NCBI GenBank assembly: GCA_024680445.1
Contig: JAILCJ010000139.1
Location: forward strand, 1-23,007
DNA: 23,007 nt
Origin: Campylobacter sp.
GTDB lineage: Bacteria > Campylobacterota > Campylobacteria > Campylobacterales > Campylobacteraceae
Reading direction: 5' to 3'
Below are positions 20,713 through 23,007 of this stretch, one piece after another; the first letter of the stretch is position 1; every line of letters begins with the position of its first letter. Under the pieces are notes generated by a model. That model did no database searches. It was not told the origin of the DNA and worked only from the letters and a program-made list of their open reading frames with translations. The position numbers and the translations under genes were made by a program.

Positions 20713-21996
20713 ATGGATTCGAAAGCAGGTTTCTTTGATTTTTATTTTAAATCAAATTTGTTAATTCGTATATTAATAGGCTTGATTTTTGGTGCCATTT
20801 GCGGAGTGATATTTCAAAATGCAAGTGGAGTTGAGGCTTTTTTAAAGCCATTTGGCGATTTGTTTGTTAGATTGCTTAAAATGATAATGGTGCCAGTCAT
20901 TATTTGTACGCTTATAGTCGGAACAAGTTCTATTTCGCCGGCAAATCTTGGCAAGGTTGGTTTAAAAATTGTTGTTTATTATTTAGTAACTTCATTTTTT
21001 GCTATCAGTGTTGGTTTGCTTGTAGCAGATGTTATAGCACCGGGTTCTAGCATGGAGCTGGCAAATATTCAAGCTGTCGCAAAAGAAGCCAAGCAGACTT
21101 CGATTGTTGATATTTTGTTAAATATTATTCCAACAAATCCTTTTAATTCTATCGCAAAAGGCGAAGTTTTACCGATAATTTGTTTTTGCATATTTTTTGG
21201 TATTGCCTTGGCGTTTTGTCGTGATAGCAAAGACGAAAGGATAAAAAATTCAGCCGATACTATGTTTAACTTTTTTGACGCCATGAGTCAGGTTATGTTT
21301 AAAATAGTTGGTTGGATCATGCAGTACGCACCTATCGGTGTTTTCGCCTTAATTTTTATTGTTTTTTCTAACAATGGGCCACAAGCTTTTGGACCACTTG
21401 CAAGTGTTACTTTGGGCGTTTATATCGGACTTGCTTTGCAAATTTTTTGCGTTTATTGTGTGATATGTTTAGTTTTTAAACTAAGTCCGATAATTTTCTT
21501 AAAAAAGGTTAGAGAGCCGATGATAACAGCCTTTGTTACGCGTTCATCAGGTGCTACCATACCAGTTTCTATAAATACACTTGAAAAACAAATGGGTGTT
21601 TCAAAAAGTGTCATAGGCTTTACCATACCAGTTGGTGCAACCATAAATATGGACGGAACGACTATTTATCTTGGTGTTTGTGCGATTTTTATAGCAAATA
21701 TAACAGGTCATCCGCTCGATATGGCGGCACAGCTTACGGTTATTTTGACCGCTGTTTTAGCATCTATCGGAACGGCTGGCGTGCCTGGTGCTGGGGCGTT
21801 AATGTTGCTTATGGTGCTTGAATCTGTTGGCTTAAAAGTTGAAGGTTCGGTCGCAGTTGCTTATGGCATGATACTTGGCATAGACGCTATTTTAGATATG
21901 GGACGAACAGCGATGAACGTCGTTGGCGATGTGGCAGGTTCGCTTGTAGTTGCAAAAAGCGAGGGTGAACTCAACGAAGAAATTTGGAGAAAATAG
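20713..21996 (+). CDS. dicarboxylate/amino acid:cation symporter (DAACS family)
   Basis: 427 residues, eight hydrophobic helices plus two re-entrant hairpins, closely following the GltPh/GltP glutamate-aspartate transporter plan. Hairpin 1 has TRSSGATIPVS; helix 7 has TIPVGATINMDGTTIY with the NMDGT sodium site; hairpin 2 has LASIGTAGVPGAGAL; helix 8 has LDMGRTAMNVVGD. In GltPh the helix-8 Asp, Arg and Asn bind aspartate; the equivalents here are Asp395, Arg398 and Asn402. The Arg points to an acidic substrate (Asp, Glu or C4-dicarboxylate) rather than Ser/Thr. Strong ribosome site GAGGGGAG. Its stop overlaps the racemase start (TAGTG), so the two are an operon. Confidence 0.93.
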   Translation: MDSKAGFFDFYFKSNLLIRILIGLIFGAICGVIFQNASGVEAFLKPFGDLFVRLLKMIMVPVIICTLIVGTSSISPANLGKVGLKIVVYYLVTSFFAISVGLLVADVIAPGSSMELANIQAVAKEAKQTSIVDILLNIIPTNPFNSIAKGEVLPIICFCIFFGIALAFCRDSKDERIKNSADTMFNFFDAMSQVMFKIVGWIMQYAPIGVFALIFIVFSNNGPQAFGPLASVTLGVYIGLALQIFCVYCVICLVFKLSPIIFLKKVREPMITAFVTRSSGATIPVSINTLEKQMGVSKSVIGFTIPVGATINMDGTTIYLGVCAIFIANITGHPLDMAAQLTVILTAVLASIGTAGVPGAGALMLLMVLESVGLKVEGSVAVAYGMILGIDAILDMGRTAMNVVGDVAGSLVVAKSEGELNEEIWRK

Positions 21997-22688
21997 TGAA
22001 AACTCTTGGAATTTTGGGCGGCATGGGGCCTTTGGCCACTGCTGATTTGTATTCAAAAATCATAGCCCTAACTCCTGCAAATTGCGATCAAGACCATTTG
22101 CATATTATTATAGATAGTTTCGCACAGATCGAGGATAGGACCCAGTATATACTCGGTCTTGGCGAAAGTCCTTTGCCAAAGTTGATTCAAAGTGCTACTT
22201 TGCTTAAAAATGCCGGAGCACAAGCTATTTTAATGCCTTGTAATACGGCTCATTTTTTTGCAGATGAGATAGAAAAACAAGTCGGAGTTGATATCATACA
22301 CATCGCAAAAACAGCGGTTAATGCACTAAAACTTGCTTATCCAAATGCTAAGGATATAGCAGTTATCGCAACTAGTGGCACAAAAAAAGCCGGCGTGTAT
22401 GATAAAATTCTTTGCGAATATGGACTAAATAGTGTTTCGTTTAGCCAAAAACAGCAAGATAATATAATGTCGTGCATTTATGATGGTGTAAAGGCTGGGA
22501 AAACTACTGAATTTGTTGAACTTATGAGAGATACTTTAAAAAGCATAAAAGCCGATGTTTATATAGCTGCTTGCACGGAAATTCCAATGTTTTTGCCATA
22601 TCTTTTGGATGAATTTAAATTTATAGACGCTACCTTAGAACTTGCAAAATTTGCAGTAGAATTTGGACTTGAAAAAAGAATTTTTTGA
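21996..22688 (+). CDS. aspartate/glutamate racemase family protein
   Basis: 230 residues from GTG 21996, chosen because GGAGA lies 5 nt upstream; a TTG at 21984 is in frame but inside the symporter gene. Cofactor-independent racemase fold in two halves: TLGILGGMGPLATADLYSKI at the N-terminus, catalytic Cys in LMPCNTAHFF and the second in AACTEIPMFL, both family signatures present. Expected to interconvert L- and D-aspartate (less likely glutamate; murI homologues have different motifs, and GGMGP is typical of aspartate racemases). The link to an acidic amino acid symporter suggests uptake followed by racemisation of a D- or L-amino acid, for cell wall, catabolism or signalling. That link is inferred. 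Confidence 0.92.
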   Translation: MKTLGILGGMGPLATADLYSKIIALTPANCDQDHLHIIIDSFAQIEDRTQYILGLGESPLPKLIQSATLLKNAGAQAILMPCNTAHFFADEIEKQVGVDIIHIAKTAVNALKLAYPNAKDIAVIATSGTKKAGVYDKILCEYGLNSVSFSQKQQDNIMSCIYDGVKAGKTTEFVELMRDTLKSIKADVYIAACTEIPMFLPYLLDEFKFIDATLELAKFAVEFGLEKRIF

Positions 22689-22814
22689 TAATTATGCTAA
22701 CTTTTTTAGTTAAAAATCTAAGTTCTTTCATGTTGTTTATGTTGCATGTTTTATAATTTAGTTTATTTTGGCTAAGTAAAATTTAAAAATTGTTAAGTTG
22801 AGGTGAATGAAAGT

Positions 22815-23007
22815 TTAACTAAAATCTTTTTTTATTCCATTTTTGCAAAAATAATTATCACCCTTTGAATGCATAAGTTTTAGCATGGCATTTGAGATAT
22901 TTTCATCGAAATTTGATTTGTGGTATAAGTGAACTACGATAGCGTGATTTCTGCAACTTTTAAATTTAATACCTAGCAATTTAAATCTGCGTTCGATATC
23001 GGCATCT
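22815..23007 (-). CDS. C-terminal part of a probable glycosyltransferase (partial, enters from the right edge)
   Basis: 63 residues visible, running to the stop at 22815. Reading from the window edge: DADIERRFKLLGIKFKS, then NHAIVVHLYHKSNF, and an end with KNGIKKDFS. A 'D-x-E/D-x-x-x-R-x-x-x-x-G-I-K' segment followed by 'A-I-x-x-H-L-x-H' is the common end of family 2 glycosyltransferases of Campylobacterota surface-glycan loci (acceptor-binding ED motif region and a His-containing motif). The catalytic core lies outside the window. In C. jejuni the lipooligosaccharide locus adjoins the heptose genes, which fits, but the symporter and racemase lie in between here. The donor sugar is unknown. 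Confidence 0.65.
   Translation of the reverse strand, partial: DADIERRFKLLGIKFKSCRNHAIVVHLYHKSNFDENISNAMLKLMHSKGDNYFCKNGIKKDFS

Noticed and set aside
21984..21995. TTG start for the racemase
   Set aside because: It lies inside the symporter end, has no ribosome site, and would remove the GGAGA site from its place 5 nt before the GTG at 21996.
22689..22814. Terminator after the racemase (TAAC/GTTA hairpin near 22695)
   Set aside because: Only 4-5 A/T-rich pairs around a T-rich loop; too weak to call.

Overview
The window comes from a low-GC Campylobacterota genome, most likely a Campylobacter species other than C. jejuni. The evidence is AT-rich coding sequence, frequent CAAATTTG words, and two gene blocks whose order matches my recollection of C. 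jejuni: radA/ftsY/TlpA-like lipoprotein/5-formyl-THF cyclo-ligase/rny, and gmhA-hldE-hldD-gmhB next to a monohaem cytochrome c. The species cannot be fixed from the sequence alone.

Layout. 1-1474: the edge of a probable genomic island. A P4-type tyrosine recombinase, frameshifted and cut by the window edge, faces the 3' end of tRNA-Ala(GGC), with spaced direct repeats between them. 1577-2151: tRNA-Gly(GCC), tRNA-Leu(UAA) and tRNA-Cys(GCA), a 50-residue entericidin-like lipoprotein, then tRNA-Ser(UGA). 2152-3274: a graveyard of broken genes. It holds an apparent restriction-modification remnant that still has a promoter and an operator-like inverted repeat, a frameshifted IS1595-type transposase fragment, and the last ~100 codons of a UvrD/Rep-type helicase. 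3275-7988: accessory DNA. It contains a secreted protein with two LprI-like (DUF1311) domains, a GC-rich formylglycine-generating-enzyme-like fragment fused in frame to a flagellin C-terminus, a small hypothetical protein, a lipoprotein, three tandem paralogous ~105-residue proteins sharing one C-terminal motif, and an array of ATCAAATTTGAT palindromes.

7989-16625: core genome. A compact leftward operon runs TlpA-like thioredoxin lipoprotein, ftsY, VanZ-like protein, EamA transporter, radA. Diverging from it is a rightward operon: 5-formyl-THF cyclo-ligase, RNase Y, SYLF-domain protein, DedA-family protein, DUF945 protein. 16702-20160: a leftward operon (gmhB, hldD, hldE, gmhA) that encodes the full route from sedoheptulose 7-phosphate to ADP-L-glycero-D-manno-heptose for the lipooligosaccharide inner core. 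20268-22688: a periplasmic cytochrome c, then an acidic amino acid/dicarboxylate symporter whose stop codon overlaps the start of an aspartate/glutamate racemase-family gene. 22815-23007: the C-terminus of a probable glycosyltransferase, fitting a neighbouring surface-glycan locus.

The most unusual items are the FGE-like/flagellin chimera, the tandem paralogue trio with the repeat array beside it, and the remnant restriction-modification promoter with its palindromic operator. I do not see a complete, clearly new multi-gene system. The trio is the best candidate for undescribed function.
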